From Haliclystus octoradiatus (taxonomy: Eukaryota; Cnidaria; Staurozoa; Stauromedusae; Haliclystidae): a stretch of 64,000 nucleotides of DNA. The notes under the pieces were generated by a model, which saw nothing but the letters and a program-made list of their open reading frames with translations, was not told the origin of the DNA and did not search any database. The stretch lies in contig OU744452.1 of NCBI GenBank assembly GCA_916610825.1, positions 903,543-967,542 of the forward strand, written 5' to 3'. Position numbers and translations under genes: made by a program. Each line of letters begins with the position of its first letter. Positions within the stretch are counted from its first letter, which is position 1. Positions 10,686-21,812 of this stretch are shown here, one piece after another.

Positions 10686-13600
10686 ATGGGTTTGAGCTGT
10701 GGCATGAAATGCCTGAAGTATTTACTATTCGCCTTCAACTTTGTCATTTGGGTAAGTCATTATCATCATCATCATAATTTATTCAGCACCCGATAAGCTT
10801 GGAGCTTTTTTTCACGGGATTGTACATACTTAGCAAAATATAATAATACGTTATAGTAGAAAAGAGAATCATTTATTTATTGCGAAGCACGAATAATTAA
10901 AATCTTTTCTTATTTTGAAATCATTTAATATCCTGATTTAATTTTTTTTCTCTTCAAAAAGCCATTATATCATGAATCAGTTTAGATTATTTCGTAGTTA
11001 AGTTTGAGCTAAGCTCAAACAGCGACAGCAAATCATTTAAAACAGCTTTGCTTAAGAAAGTCTTTGAATCTCCGTATATTTGGAATTTTGCGATATCATC
11101 ATTTTTCAGTCAAAAATTAACGTTGACCGTTCGGAAATACATGAATTCTGTTTCCTATCGTTGATTTACTGCTGCTAATTCGAAGGAAATTGGTCTTTAT
11201 TGCATAAAGAAATTGGCCTATTTATTTCTTGGTGTTTTGAAAGAAAGAAGGCATTTCATGCTGAAGCATATCGTCACCTGCAAAATTGAAAAATGTTTGA
11301 ATGCACGCAAGAACAGCTGACACTTCTCATGGTCTGTTCTTTTGTTATTTATTTCAAATTATCACATTTTGTCAATCATTACTTCATTGATATTTTCAAA
11401 ATCTTCGAACAAATAGCCCAAATAGATTACAAATTCGCAACACGAATAGCGTGACTCACAAACGACGCTTTACAAATTTTTCTTAGTGATGTCACTGTTG
11501 GTATAGCAACAATTTCGATTGATCCCGTGACTATGACGTCATTGAGTTTAAATTACGATTCGTACTTAGAAGCAAAACTGGAAGATAATATCGCGACAAG
11601 TTTTCGCGCCAACAAAGATGGCTGCTTAAAATTTTCGTAAATATTTAAGTTCGCAATTAGTGCTTTCAAACGTATTTTGGAGGTAGTTTAAAGAAGAATT
11701 CGGGACAAAACTTGTAGGCAACAATTGATTGATTATGTTTATTTTGATTGATTAGTATTTATTATTGAAATGAATGAATCAGAATCTGAAAAGATTCAGT
11801 GGAATCAGAGTATTGTAAAAACTTTGATTGATAATATCCGTGAAAAGGAGATGTTATGGAACCCCTATAATGTATCATACACTAATAGGCAAGCACAGGA
11901 CACAGCTTGGAGAGATATTGCAGAAAGTATTGGTTTGATAGACAGGAGTGTACAGATAAAATTGAAATGGAGAGACTTGAAAGATACTCTAAGAAAGAAG
12001 TTGAAAGTTGCAGCATCGGAGGCAATAAAAGCTGGCAAAGCTACTCACAATTTAGAATACAAGTGGGTCTGGATGGAAAGCATGGATTTTATGAAAAACG
12101 TTTTGGTCTCTGAAATGAGACTGACTGCTATCACTGTCGTAGAGGAGTCAGGAGAAGTTCAAAATAAAGTAGATAAATCCAACAGGTCTGAAAATACAGA
12201 TAAAGTATCACAGCTAGAAGAATCACAACAAGAATCTTTAGAAACGTCAAATAATGAGATTGAATACACCACCCCACTCACAATAGATACTAATACAGAG
12301 TTAACAACTGATAATAATACAATAGGAAACAAAGAGGTTGAAGAGAAATTGAAAGCCTTGAGGTATGAAAGCACGGTGAAAGAAAATAAATTACAAGAAG
12401 AAAGGATACAAAGACTACTAGACGAGAAAACTAAAATGGCAACAAAAGTACGGCATCTTGAAAACCAGGTACGAGAAATGAAAACTAATGCTGATGAACA
12501 CATAGAATTGTTGTTCAGACTAGTGAGAAAGGTGAATGAGACTACCCAAGGTAATGAGAAAAAAACAATAGAACTAGATCTAGAACCAGCTGCACTTGAA
12601 GAACAAATGCAGGGGACAGTTACACAGATAGAAAAATTGCATGAAAGCAAGCAAAAATTTAAGAGAATGAACGATAAAATGAAAATTGAGCTAAAGCAGT
12701 ATCAAGATTTGGTAGAAAAAAATGTAATGGAAAAATCAGCACTTGGTGCAGAAAATAATGAAATCAAAGAGAAAATGAAGGAAATCATTGAAATAAATAA
12801 ACAATTGGAAATAGAGCTCGTAAAACCAGACAGCAGGCAGAACAATGAAGAAAGAGAAGGGTATATCTCAAGAAATGTAGAAGAAACTCCAAAAAGAAGC
12901 AAGACTTATGAAAGAATCTGTTTAAATTATGCAAAGAATAAAATCTGTAGATTCAATGAAAATTGCAGATATAAGCACGAAGTGATCTGCAGATATTTTC
13001 TAAAAAATAAATGTAGCAACCAATCATGTAAATATGCACACAATGAAAGTGTAGTTTGTAGATGGCATGAAAACGGAAGCTGTGGTTTTGGAGATAGGTG
13101 CAAGTTCATACATCGTGAAAGTAAAAGCGATGGTCAAAATGGGATAGCTGACAAACTCGAAGCCACAAATCAGCCTAGAAGAAACAAAAATATCCAAAAT
13201 GAAGAGAACGAACACCTGCGCTCGTTAGATAGGCGACAAAAAGAATGGGAAGAAATACAAGAAAGAAAAAATAAAGCATTACACGAGACAATCATCAACG
13301 CAGTACAAAAGCAAATACACGAGGAAATACAAGGTATCAAGAAAGACTTCAGACAAAACCCAGGGGTACACTCTACCAATACGTGGCAACCACAGATTCA
13401 ACAGCCAATGTATCCAATGTATAGAACAATGCCTTTGCAAAAACAATGACAAGACACAAAAAAAACAATAGAATGCCAAAAAGGACCGACAATTGGGCCA
13501 AGAGAGGAGAAAAACAATCAAGTACGGAACAGAAGGAAAAAAACAATAGAAAAAAAGTTGAATATGTTAAAAGTATATTATGTAAATATTAGAGGAATAA

Positions 13601-16600
13601 AGTCAAAAATGGAAAATTTATCTGAAATAATACAAAACATTGATGCAGATGTAATTGGTATAGTAGAAACACATACCAGCAAGACAGATACAACAGAGAT
13701 AGAAGGATATCATATATACAGAAATGACAGGAATGACGAAGGGGGAGGAGTTTTGATAGGTGTCAAAAAAAAATATGAAAATGTCACATTGGAAGTAAAC
13801 AGAACAGAAAACAGCATGGAAAGTCTGTGGATCACAATGGGCACCAAGACTAAATATAGAGTAGGAATAGCATATCTCCCAAAAGGAGATGAAGAAAAGA
13901 AAACAACACTCAAGGCTTCATATGCTACCTTAAAAGAAGAAATTACCAAAGGTCAAGATGAAGGGGAAAGAATAATTGTAATGGGAGATTTTAATTGTAA
14001 AGTGGGTGACGCAATTACTGGAAACCACATTGAAGTAACCAAAGGTGGACGGATGTTTAAAAAATTGATGAAAGATTGTGGTATGGCAATTATAAATAGT
14101 TGGAAGGAATGTCAGGGTGTGTGGACTAGAGTACAAGGGACGAATCATTCAGTTTTGGACTACGTTATTATAGAGCAGGGTTGTGTAAGAGATCTGAAAT
14201 CAGTAATAATAGACGAGGAAAAGTTATATACCCCATATAGAGTACTTAAAAAAGAAAAAGATGTAATTATTAGATACAGCGACCACAGAGCAATAATAAT
14301 GGAGTTTAAAGGACAGTTGTCAAGCAGCAGAAAAACAGAACATAGCAGGCTTCTAAATAAAAAAGAATTAAAAAAATACAATAGCTTACTACAGGAACAC
14401 GAAGTGTCAAACATATTTGATAGTCAGGAAACAACCCAAGAGCAATATTCAGAATGGACAAAAACAATTATGGAAATCAAAGAAAGATGCAAAACAACAG
14501 TAAAACGAAAACATTGTACCAACAAACAAAGATTATTAATGGCTGCAAAACGGGAAGTTAAATTACAATACAGAAATGCCAGTAACAAGGAACAGTTGGA
14601 AAAAAGAAAAAGACTTATCACAAACCACATTTATGAAGAACAGCAACAAGCACAGGCAAAACGGATAACACGAACAGTGGAGTCATTACAGAACAAAGGA
14701 AATGGATTGAAGGAGGAAAAGTTTTGGGAGTTTCGCAGGAGGATAAAAGGAAAGCAAGAAGAGCTACCTATAGCCATGATAGATGAAAACGGTGAAAAAC
14801 AAGAAGAAAAATCTGAGATATTGCAAATATTCCGAAATTTTTATATAGATTTGTTCAAAGGAGTGCAACCAACGGAGGGCTATGCCCATGAAAATGAAGA
14901 AAAAATAAACAAGAAATTAACGAATGTAGAAACAGAAGGTAATGCCCAAGAACAACTCAAATACTCTATGGAGGAAGTGGAAAGTATAATCAAATACCTA
15001 AATCGCAACAAAGCACCAGACAGCGAAGGATGGCGAAATGAGATGGTAATTGAAGGAGGATTGGAGATGGTTAAGTCTCTTGCTAAGCTATTCAATAAAC
15101 TGTCAGCAGATAACTCCACGCCTATTGAATGGGAGAAAATGGAGATAAAATCAATATATAAGAACAAGGGATCAAAAATGGAAATGAAAAACAGAAGAGG
15201 GATATTCTTAACAAGCATATTGAGCAAGCTGTATGAAAAGTTGATAATGGGGAAAACACAGGACGATGTCCAATTTAGCACTTTTCAGAATGGTGGCAGA
15301 AAGAGAAGATCAACAAAAGACAATTGGCTGGCTCTATTGATGGTATTAGATAACAACAAAAGACTAAATAAATCCACATATATACTGTTTGCCGATGCAG
15401 AAAAATGCTTTGACAAGTTATGGCTAGAGGACTGTCTTGTGGACCTACACACGGCAGGGATGCGGGCGAGAGAAGTGGCTACAATTCATAACTTAAATCG
15501 AAATGCAAGAATAACTATTCGAACACCCCATGGAAATACTCCTGAAATACATATAAAAAACATTGTGAAACAAGGCACTGTATATGGTCCTCAGCTATGC
15601 TGTGTCAGTACTGATTTAATAAACAAAGTGGGTAAACCATCAAGTACAATTGTTTCACCCAATTTAGCAATACAAGCACTGATATATGTAGATGATATTG
15701 CAGTTGCAGGGAGCAAAGAGACCATAGAAATAACAGGGAATAACCTTGCACTGATGGAAGAGAAAAAGAAGTTCACATTCAGTATCAATAAGACCAATTA
15801 CATAATTATTAAATCAGGGAAAAAAGAACAGGAAGAAGCTTATATAAAATTGAAAAGAGGAAAAGTCAGCAAAACTAAAGAGTATAAATACCTTGGAAAC
15901 TGGATTAATAGCAGTGGGACAGCAGAAAGACAAATTGAGCAGATTGAGAACAACATGCACGGAATTACCAAGGAACTAAAGCGAATAGGGAGAGAGGAGC
16001 ACCTTGGGAAATACAGCACTAGCGCTCAGCTGCTTATGTACGAAAAAACAGTAATTCCAACAGTAATTTATAATTTAGAAGTTTGGACTACATTAAGGAA
16101 AGTTGACTTAGAAAGGCTGGAGAAAATTCAATCCACAGCACTAAAAAGAATTTTAAAATTACCCAACAGTACCCCCTATTGGGGAATTCTGAAAGAAATT
16201 GGTATGTGGCCCATCAGCATGTACATAGCATATCAACGCCTAATACTTTTTCAAAACATAATAACATCAGACGACGAACGATTAGGTAAAAAGGTCTTAT
16301 TAGAGCAGATAAAGCAAGATACGGAAACAAGCTGGTACGGTGAAACCAAAAGAATGGCAGAAGAATTGAAAATAGATGAATTGGAAGCAACCAGGGCTAC
16401 GAAGCAAGAGTGGAAAGAAATTATAAAAGAAAAGATACAGGAGGAAGTGAATAGAACAAGTACAGAAAAAGAGAAAAAGATGAAGAAGTTAAGATACCAG
16501 AAGAAGCAGCAATATCAAAGGCAGGAATATTTGAATGTAATAGGAATAAGTGAGGCGAGTGAGTTGCTGAGGTTGAGACTGGAAATGACTGACATAGGAA

Positions 16601-19600
16601 ACAATTTGGGAAAGAGAAGAATGTGTTGCTGTGGATTAGAATTGGAGTCTTTAGATCATTTGATTGAATGCATCACTGTGAAAAAAATGACTGAAGACGA
16701 GAATAATAATGAGCCCATAACGATCAATGACATAGAGCAAGCAGATTTACAAGGCCTTCAAAGAGCAAACACTTGGATAAAAATGTACATAGAAATAAGA
16801 AACGGAAAATAACAGGAAAAAATCAAATTACCGTCGGTATAGTAGTAATAGCTCACGATATTGATTAAGTAAACTCACAGTTAGATTTATCAATGTACAC
16901 ATAAAGTTGATAAAATTAAGATATTATGTAAATTTTAGCCTTGTACTCATTTAAGATGTGCTTGCCATAGTATGGCAAAGAGGGCACGTGACAATACAAT
17001 ACAATACAATCGCATTGCAGCGGCTGATATTTAATTGCGAATTTTGCATTTAATTACATTTTACTAGCAATGAATGAGTCACCTGCATTGTTGGGTTGAT
17101 TTGGGCTGAGTTTCTTGTGCAAAAACTAATTGTTAAGAAGCGTATCTGTTCATCTTTAAAACAAAAGCAACAGTTGATAAATCCGATTCCAGGAAACAAC
17201 AGATGAGTTGTGTTTCGAATTGTTCTGTGTCAAAGTTGTATTGTGTGTTTATGAAATGCGACACCCACTGGAATTTGACAAAGATTGAACTGAAATATCT
17301 TGGGCCATAGGTTATACGCCGTACTTTCCATGAGTCGTGCTAAAACATTCTGGCACGCCTCTAGACTCATGTCCAGGTGCAGATCCAGGAATTATTTTTA
17401 TGGGGGTCAAAATTAATTACATCATTTGCCACGCCCATTTTGTACTCCAAAGAAAGATTGAGCAAGAAGAAACGAGTCAGTCAAAAAATTACACATCGAT
17501 AAACATACAATGACAAATGAATCTTAAATTGTAATTGTTATTTTGAGTTAAATATATATATATAATTATATTGAACTTCATTTCATCAAGAACTAGTCTT
17601 CAATCTCCAATGTACAATTCAGCTACAATCTGCAATTTAAAAAAAATGAAAATCCACAAATAAAAAACTATAACTATAAATATGCACTCTTGGAAGGGTA
17701 TAGTATAATATAAGATTGATGAATTTATATTGATTAAAAGAAAATTCCACATTATTAGAGGTCCCTATAGTCCTGTTATTTGAAGTGAGTTACCTCTTTG
17801 GTCAAGAAATCCACAAGACTAAATTCATTGTCTTTTCCAGGGATGACCTTAAATTCAAGGTAAATAAAGAATAATATTCTTCTTTTAAAAACGAAACAAT
17901 TTTGAAACAATTGTTATACGCAGGCCTAACTTGTAATAAAATTCATGTCGACAATGAACATTGTGTTATAACAATAAGCGTGCACGTGATCCTAAATGCG
18001 TAGCGCCTGCCGGTCATTTTTGCTCCTTTAATAATAAAAAACATTCATATTCAAAATTAAAATTAAAATAAAATTAAAATTCATATCGATTGATGGAATT
18101 TTTGTTAGAAAATCATGAAAAGAAAAACGCGAAATTTCTAGTTTTATTTTGTTGTTGTTTTCGTAAATTCACGAGCGGCCAACTCAACGCTCTCTCTAAA
18201 ACATTAATTTTATCCACATCGAAGTCTATAATCTCAATCAAACATATATATATAATGATGGTAAAAGTAGGCTATCTATTTTAAAGAAAACAATTGATTT
18301 TTGTCTGAATTCCTTGCTTTATTTTTTCGGCTTGTAAAATTTTTGTTTTCATTTCTGATGGAGTCGCCCAACTGCTGAGAGAATCATAACGCTGAGCTTT
18401 GAATTCAATACGATTAAGATCATCACAATCATTTATTATAAAATAATTACGAAAATTAGATTTTTAAAATTTGTCATTAAAAATAATTGAACTGAAGATA
18501 AGAAGGAATGATAGTTTTGATAAAAATTCTATAATAAATTTATTTTTTAACGAAAGAACAATGACGTCATTATTTATAAATCAAAAAATTTTACCGAGAA
18601 ATTCAAGGGTGTCATTTGCACCACTTGAACCCCTCTGGCTCTGCGCCTGCTCATGTCGATCGCAAATGTTGGCATATGCGCCGTCCTTTTGAAGGTGTGC
18701 TTGATTATTCTCGTGTGTATAACACCAGATCAAGTTGCATATTATTCATTCTGAAACCAAAACATGGCAGCCATTAATTGCTGCTGATTGACAACTTTAT
18801 CGTGGTTTTATTCATTTTTATATTTGAATACTTTAGAAAATAAATAAGACTTTATTTCAGATTTACTTGTTATCGATTATTGTGATCTTTGTTGTTATCC
18901 GAAAAGAATGCCAAAACATCTCGAACGACACACATTTATCAACGATCAATGTTGATGCCGTCGATATGCAATGGAGTATTATTACTAACTGACGCTACTG
19001 CAACATTCTTCAAAATATCATTATACGATATTACATTTTTCAGTCAATCAATAACCGAGAGTCATCCCGTGGAAATGCTTGTTTATTGGGGTACATTAAG
19101 AATGTAACATGCAACTGAATACTATGATAAACATGTGTGCACCGACCAGGAATATAACCCTTGCCTCCAGCACAGAATGCGGACACTCTGTCACTATACC
19201 ACTAGTGAACTTGACAGTGAACAAATGAAACAAATTTTTTCAAATGATTGTATCACTCTAAAGAAAACATGATGTTTTGTATCAAACGACGGGTAGAGTT
19301 AGGGTTTAAATCGCTTGTTTTTGCGTTTACGGCATATATTTGATTCAAGGTAGATTGATAATGAGATTTCTTCTTGCTACATCTAGGTTGCTGGAATTGC
19401 TATCCTTGCCGTTGGAATATGGAGTCGTATTAAGAGCAAAGATTTCGATACTCTATTTGGAAGTGGAGGTGTGACGTCAGCTGCCAACATAATGATTGCT
19501 GCTGGTTGTTTAGTTATGTTGATTGGATTTGTTGGCTGTTGTGGCGCAATGAAAGAGAGCAAGTTGATGCTCGTCATTGTATGTAGAGATCGTTGTTGTT

Positions 19601-21320
19601 GGCTGTAATTAATGGCATTGAACTTGATAAATAATAATTATTATATTCAATTTTAATTCCAGTACTTCATTCTTCTTCTCTTGATATTCATTCTTGAGAT
19701 TACAGCCGGAGTTATCGCATACACCAAGAAAGACGCGGTAACATGATTTCTATATCTTGCTCAGTTTGTGTTTGTGAGATTGTGATTTCGTTTAATCCAT
19801 ACAAAAAGACTCATTACTCGTTGTTTTTCTTGCATAGACTCTTGAAAAGTTGAAGGAGAATATCCATAAGACAGTGACTACCGACTACATGGGAACGACT
19901 GATGCTCAGAAGTCATTGACAAAAGCAGTGGACTATGTCCAAAAGCATGTACGATTGAGATAATGAAATTAATTATTTATTACCAACTCAATTCAAGTGT
20001 AGTCAAGTCTAATGTTGTTATAACTTTTCTTCTCAGTTGAACTGCTGTGGAGCGGATAAGCCTGCAGACTGGAGTTCTTCAGTCTACTTTAACAACAGAA
20101 CTGCAAACGTGCCACAAACCTGTTGCGTGGATGAAGCCAACCCAGCATGCACACTTCGGTCTGATTATACAGACGCTAGTATTCATCAGAAGGTATTTCA
20201 TTCTTAGATTGTGATGCTCTCGTTGATGTGAAGCAAGATAAAGAGCATGTATATTGCGAAATACTCCACGCTGTAGTATTCGTCACAGACCTAATTTAGT
20301 ACCGGGTTAAATAGGTTCTTTGCAATATTCTTTACTGCCTGGGTGGCCATCAATAATTCACCATAAACATGCAAGGTTTCCTCTATTCCGTTTGAAATAA
20401 TAGGGATATGTGAGTAAAACAATCTCACACCGCCGTAAGCAAGTGGACTATCACTGAAACAAGAAATTATGAAATAGAGGCAAGGCTAGATCCCTGTATA
20501 GGATTTAATCAAGCAACGGCATAGAACAAAATCGCAATTACATATACGTAACAATGTGTTTTGTCTGAATTGTAACCTGCAAGTTGTATGATGTTAATGT
20601 ATTTTATTTGACGCTGGTTGTTTGTTTGTTTCAGGGTTGCGTTGATGCCACTTCTGACTGGGTCAAAGATCACATTGCCATTATCGGAGGTGTTGGTGTA
20701 GCCGTTGCCTGTATCCAGGTAAGAAAGATGCCGACTCAACGAATCAAAGTTCCCAGTCCCTTTATTTCCCCTGTTAACAACAGGTACTCATCCAATGAAG
20801 CTATTAAATCAGGTTCAAGTGAGAGTGGTCCGGGGTGTAAATGCCCAGCGCTTTTCGTTGGGTTCTTGGGGCTTTGATCAATTTTATGTCAATTGACTGA
20901 TCATGCATTAATACTGCTAGAAGTCGAAATAAAACAACAGTTTAAAATTAAACCGAATTCAATTGATATTATCACAACGTAGCACTGATTGATCAATAAA
21001 TCACGAGCAGTATTTGTTTATGTTGGATTGTGGTTGAGCTAAGTTCCAATGATAACTGCTAATCGAAACTCAATCCAATTCCTCATTCATGAGTTTAATC
21101 AGTAACACTGAAGTTGTCGCCATCCCTACTACTCGTTAGCAATACTTGAGGCACGATACCCCCAGAATGGTCTATGATTAATCCTTAGGCAGGGACAGGG
21201 ACGAAGCATATGTCAGTCAGTCCATCCTCATAAGTGTTGATTGTTATTTGTTGATTTCAGCTCCTTGGTATGGTGTTTGCTATTTGTCTGTGCCGCGCGA
21301 TTGGCTATGAGAAGATCTAA
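10686..21320 (+). CDS. Tetraspanin A (CD63-like C-terminus), 7 exons, complete
   Basis: Exons 10686-10751, 19387-19578, 19663-19737, 19838-19948, 20037-20192, 20635-20718, 21261-21320; all introns are GT-AG in phase 0, giving 247 aa. The start MGLSCGMKCLKYLLFAFNF is a typical tetraspanin N-terminus with juxtamembrane cysteines. Four membrane segments are visible. The large extracellular loop (about 105-205) has six cysteines: CCG at 151-153, CC at 177-178, C at 185 and C at 202. A sequon NRT lies near 168. The chain ends GYEKI, a YXX-hydrophobic endosomal/lysosomal sorting signal in the place where CD63 has one. Tetraspanins organise membrane microdomains with integrins and other partners. 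Intron 1 (8.6 kb) holds the non-LTR element. A convergent paralogue lies 492 bp downstream. The orthologue within the family is not decided. Confidence 0.94.
10758..10850 (+). repeat. Dispersed repeat, copy 1 (ATC-rich head)
   Basis: An ATC-rich run is followed by TTTATTCAGCACC...AAGCTTGGAGCTTTTTTTCA and GATTGTACATACTTAG. The sequence at 50549-50660 has the same order: ATCATCATCATTTATTCAGA, an AAAAGCTTTTTTCAC block and ACTTAG. It may be the end of an interspersed element of unknown class. It lies in intron 1 of tetraspanin A. Confidence 0.5.
11464..11769 (+). promoter_or_regulatory. Presumed 5' UTR of the non-LTR element
   Basis: This non-coding stretch precedes ORF1. It contains a palindromic CRE-type site TGACGTCA at 11534-11541, which might be an internal promoter element. 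I could not identify target site duplications, so the 5' end of the element is uncertain; the left limit here is only a guess. Confidence 0.35.
11770..13449 (+). CDS. Non-LTR retrotransposon ORF1 protein: MADF-like domain, coiled coil, three CCCH zinc fingers
   Basis: 559 aa. Residues ~14-115 look like a MADF/Myb-SANT-like DNA-binding domain: IVKTLIDNIREKEMLWNPYN, then W47, KLKWRDLKDTLRKKLK and an aromatic-rich end. Residues ~185-360 are charged heptad-like sequence, a probable coiled coil. Residues ~383-448 hold three CCCH fingers with spacings C-x8-C-x5-C-x3-H, C-x7-C-x4-C-x3-H and C-x7-C-x5-C-x3-H. A Gln/Pro-rich tail ends at TGA 13447-13449. ORF1 proteins of LINEs bind element RNA in the cytoplasm and accompany it to the target; CCCH fingers suit RNA binding, and a MADF domain suggests DNA contact (inference). 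The sense strand is strongly A-rich. The frame continues without any other stop into ORF2. Confidence 0.85.
   Translation: MNESESEKIQWNQSIVKTLIDNIREKEMLWNPYNVSYTNRQAQDTAWRDIAESIGLIDRSVQIKLKWRDLKDTLRKKLKVAASEAIKAGKATHNLEYKWVWMESMDFMKNVLVSEMRLTAITVVEESGEVQNKVDKSNRSENTDKVSQLEESQQESLETSNNEIEYTTPLTIDTNTELTTDNNTIGNKEVEEKLKALRYESTVKENKLQEERIQRLLDEKTKMATKVRHLENQVREMKTNADEHIELLFRLVRKVNETTQGNEKKTIELDLEPAALEEQMQGTVTQIEKLHESKQKFKRMNDKMKIELKQYQDLVEKNVMEKSALGAENNEIKEKMKEIIEINKQLEIELVKPDSRQNNEEREGYISRNVEETPKRSKTYERICLNYAKNKICRFNENCRYKHEVICRYFLKNKCSNQSCKYAHNESVVCRWHENGSCGFGDRCKFIHRESKSDGQNGIADKLEATNQPRRNKNIQNEENEHLRSLDRRQKEWEEIQERKNKALHETIINAVQKQIHEEIQGIKKDFRQNPGVHSTNTWQPQIQQPMYPMYRTMPLQKQ
13447..13449 (+). 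other. Single in-frame TGA separating ORF1 and ORF2
   Basis: The codon order is CAA AAA CAA TGA CAA GAC. From this TGA the same frame is open through 36 sense codons (13450-13557) into ORF2. CAA on each side of the stop resembles the tobamovirus-type leaky stop context (CAA UAG CAA), and C at +4 is the most permissive base after UGA. Possible readthrough site; a recent nonsense mutation is the alternative. Confidence 0.6.
13558..16812 (+). CDS. Non-LTR retrotransposon ORF2: APE endonuclease + reverse transcriptase
   Basis: 1084 codons from a TTG; the first ATG is at 13564. Residues 1-245 are an apurinic-type endonuclease: N10, E37 (ETH), GDFN (143-146) and terminal SDH (241-243). The reverse transcriptase (~450-800) shows FADAEKCFD near 610 and YVDD near 710. 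The C-terminus has a cysteine/histidine cluster CCCGLELESLDHLIEC around 1021-1036, a possible zinc knuckle. All catalytic motifs are present and there is no internal stop, so this copy may be competent or recently active. The enzyme nicks target DNA and reverse-transcribes element RNA there. The clade is not assigned with confidence; the APE endonuclease excludes R2-type elements. It is inserted in sense orientation in tetraspanin A intron 1. Confidence 0.92.
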   Translation: MNMLKVYYVNIRGIKSKMENLSEIIQNIDADVIGIVETHTSKTDTTEIEGYHIYRNDRNDEGGGVLIGVKKKYENVTLEVNRTENSMESLWITMGTKTKYRVGIAYLPKGDEEKKTTLKASYATLKEEITKGQDEGERIIVMGDFNCKVGDAITGNHIEVTKGGRMFKKLMKDCGMAIINSWKECQGVWTRVQGTNHSVLDYVIIEQGCVRDLKSVIIDEEKLYTPYRVLKKEKDVIIRYSDHRAIIMEFKGQLSSSRKTEHSRLLNKKELKKYNSLLQEHEVSNIFDSQETTQEQYSEWTKTIMEIKERCKTTVKRKHCTNKQRLLMAAKREVKLQYRNASNKEQLEKRKRLITNHIYEEQQQAQAKRITRTVESLQNKGNGLKEEKFWEFRRRIKGKQEELPIAMIDENGEKQEEKSEILQIFRNFYIDLFKGVQPTEGYAHENEEKINKKLTNVETEGNAQEQLKYSMEEVESIIKYLNRNKAPDSEGWRNEMVIEGGLEMVKSLAKLFNKLSADNSTPIEWEKMEIKSIYKNKGSKMEMKNRRGIFLTSILSKLYEKLIMGKTQDDVQFSTFQNGGRKRRSTKDNWLALLMVLDNNKRLNKSTYILFADAEKCFDKLWLEDCLVDLHTAGMRAREVATIHNLNRNARITIRTPHGNTPEIHIKNIVKQGTVYGPQLCCVSTDLINKVGKPSSTIVSPNLAIQALIYVDDIAVAGSKETIEITGNNLALMEEKKKFTFSINKTNYIIIKSGKKEQEEAYIKLKRGKVSKTKEYKYLGNWINSSGTAERQIEQIENNMHGITKELKRIGREEHLGKYSTSAQLLMYEKTVIPTVIYNLEVWTTLRKVDLERLEKIQSTALKRILKLPNSTPYWGILKEIGMWPISMYIAYQRLILFQNIITSDDERLGKKVLLEQIKQDTETSWYGETKRMAEELKIDELEATRATKQEWKEIIKEKIQEEVNRTSTEKEKKMKKLRYQKKQQYQRQEYLNVIGISEASELLRLRLEMTDIGNNLGKRRMCCCGLELESLDHLIECITVKKMTEDENNNEPITINDIEQADLQGLQRANTWIKMYIEIRNGK
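16813..17010 (+). mobile_element. 3' UTR and repeat tail of the non-LTR element
   Basis: Short 3' UTR ending GTGACAATACAATACAATAC, i.e. a pentameric (ACAAT)n-type tail instead of poly(A). Pentamer tails occur in several LINE clades. The 3' boundary at about 17010 is therefore fairly well placed, although no target site duplication was identified. Confidence 0.65.
17011..19386. other. Rest of tetraspanin A intron 1
   Basis: AT-rich intronic sequence downstream of the retrotransposon. Short AT runs were seen (for example 17551-17570), but no coding exon, RNA gene or repeat boundary that I can support. Confidence 0.5.
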
Positions 21321-21812
21321 TGTAGATAAAAGATGCAATCTTGAGACATTCACTCTTATATCGAGAGTGATCGGTTGGTATTGTTCGGTTACTATTCTTA
21401 TTTTAATTAGTTTGGATTAGGGGATGTTAGTATTGTAATAGAATATATTCTTAAAGAAGATTTTTGCATTGGAAATATCATTGGATGTCCCACATGCGGG
21501 CCATTATCTATTTTATTTGTGTGTAGACAACTATAATGCTTGAATACACAAAACACTTCATAAATAACAGGTATTATTATTTATATTGTCATTTTCAAAT
21601 TTCTCAAAACAGAAATTACTTTAATAATTATAACATAGAAAACATCTTTTTGCAAAATACAATTAGCTGCTGTTCATTAAAATCTCAACTTGTCTGTTAA
21701 TTACATAACGTGCTCGGCTGGTGAATGCTATACCAGGCTACCAGTTGCAAGTCTCTAAGTGTGGGGAGTGATGGTGGGTATAGATTCTTCAACAGTTTTA
21801 ATATATAGATGT

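Noticed and set aside
12159..12650. 163-residue minus-strand frame
   Set aside because: Antisense shadow of the A-rich ORF1 of the non-LTR element; Ser/Phe/Val-rich composition is the complement of the coiled-coil region.
13447..13449. Selenocysteine codon at the TGA between ORF1 and ORF2
   Set aside because: No SECIS-like element was evident and the neighbouring residues do not resemble a redox site; readthrough or nonsense mutation is simpler.
14880..15281. 133-residue minus-strand frame
   Set aside because: Antisense shadow of the ORF2 reverse transcriptase region, no recognisable domain.
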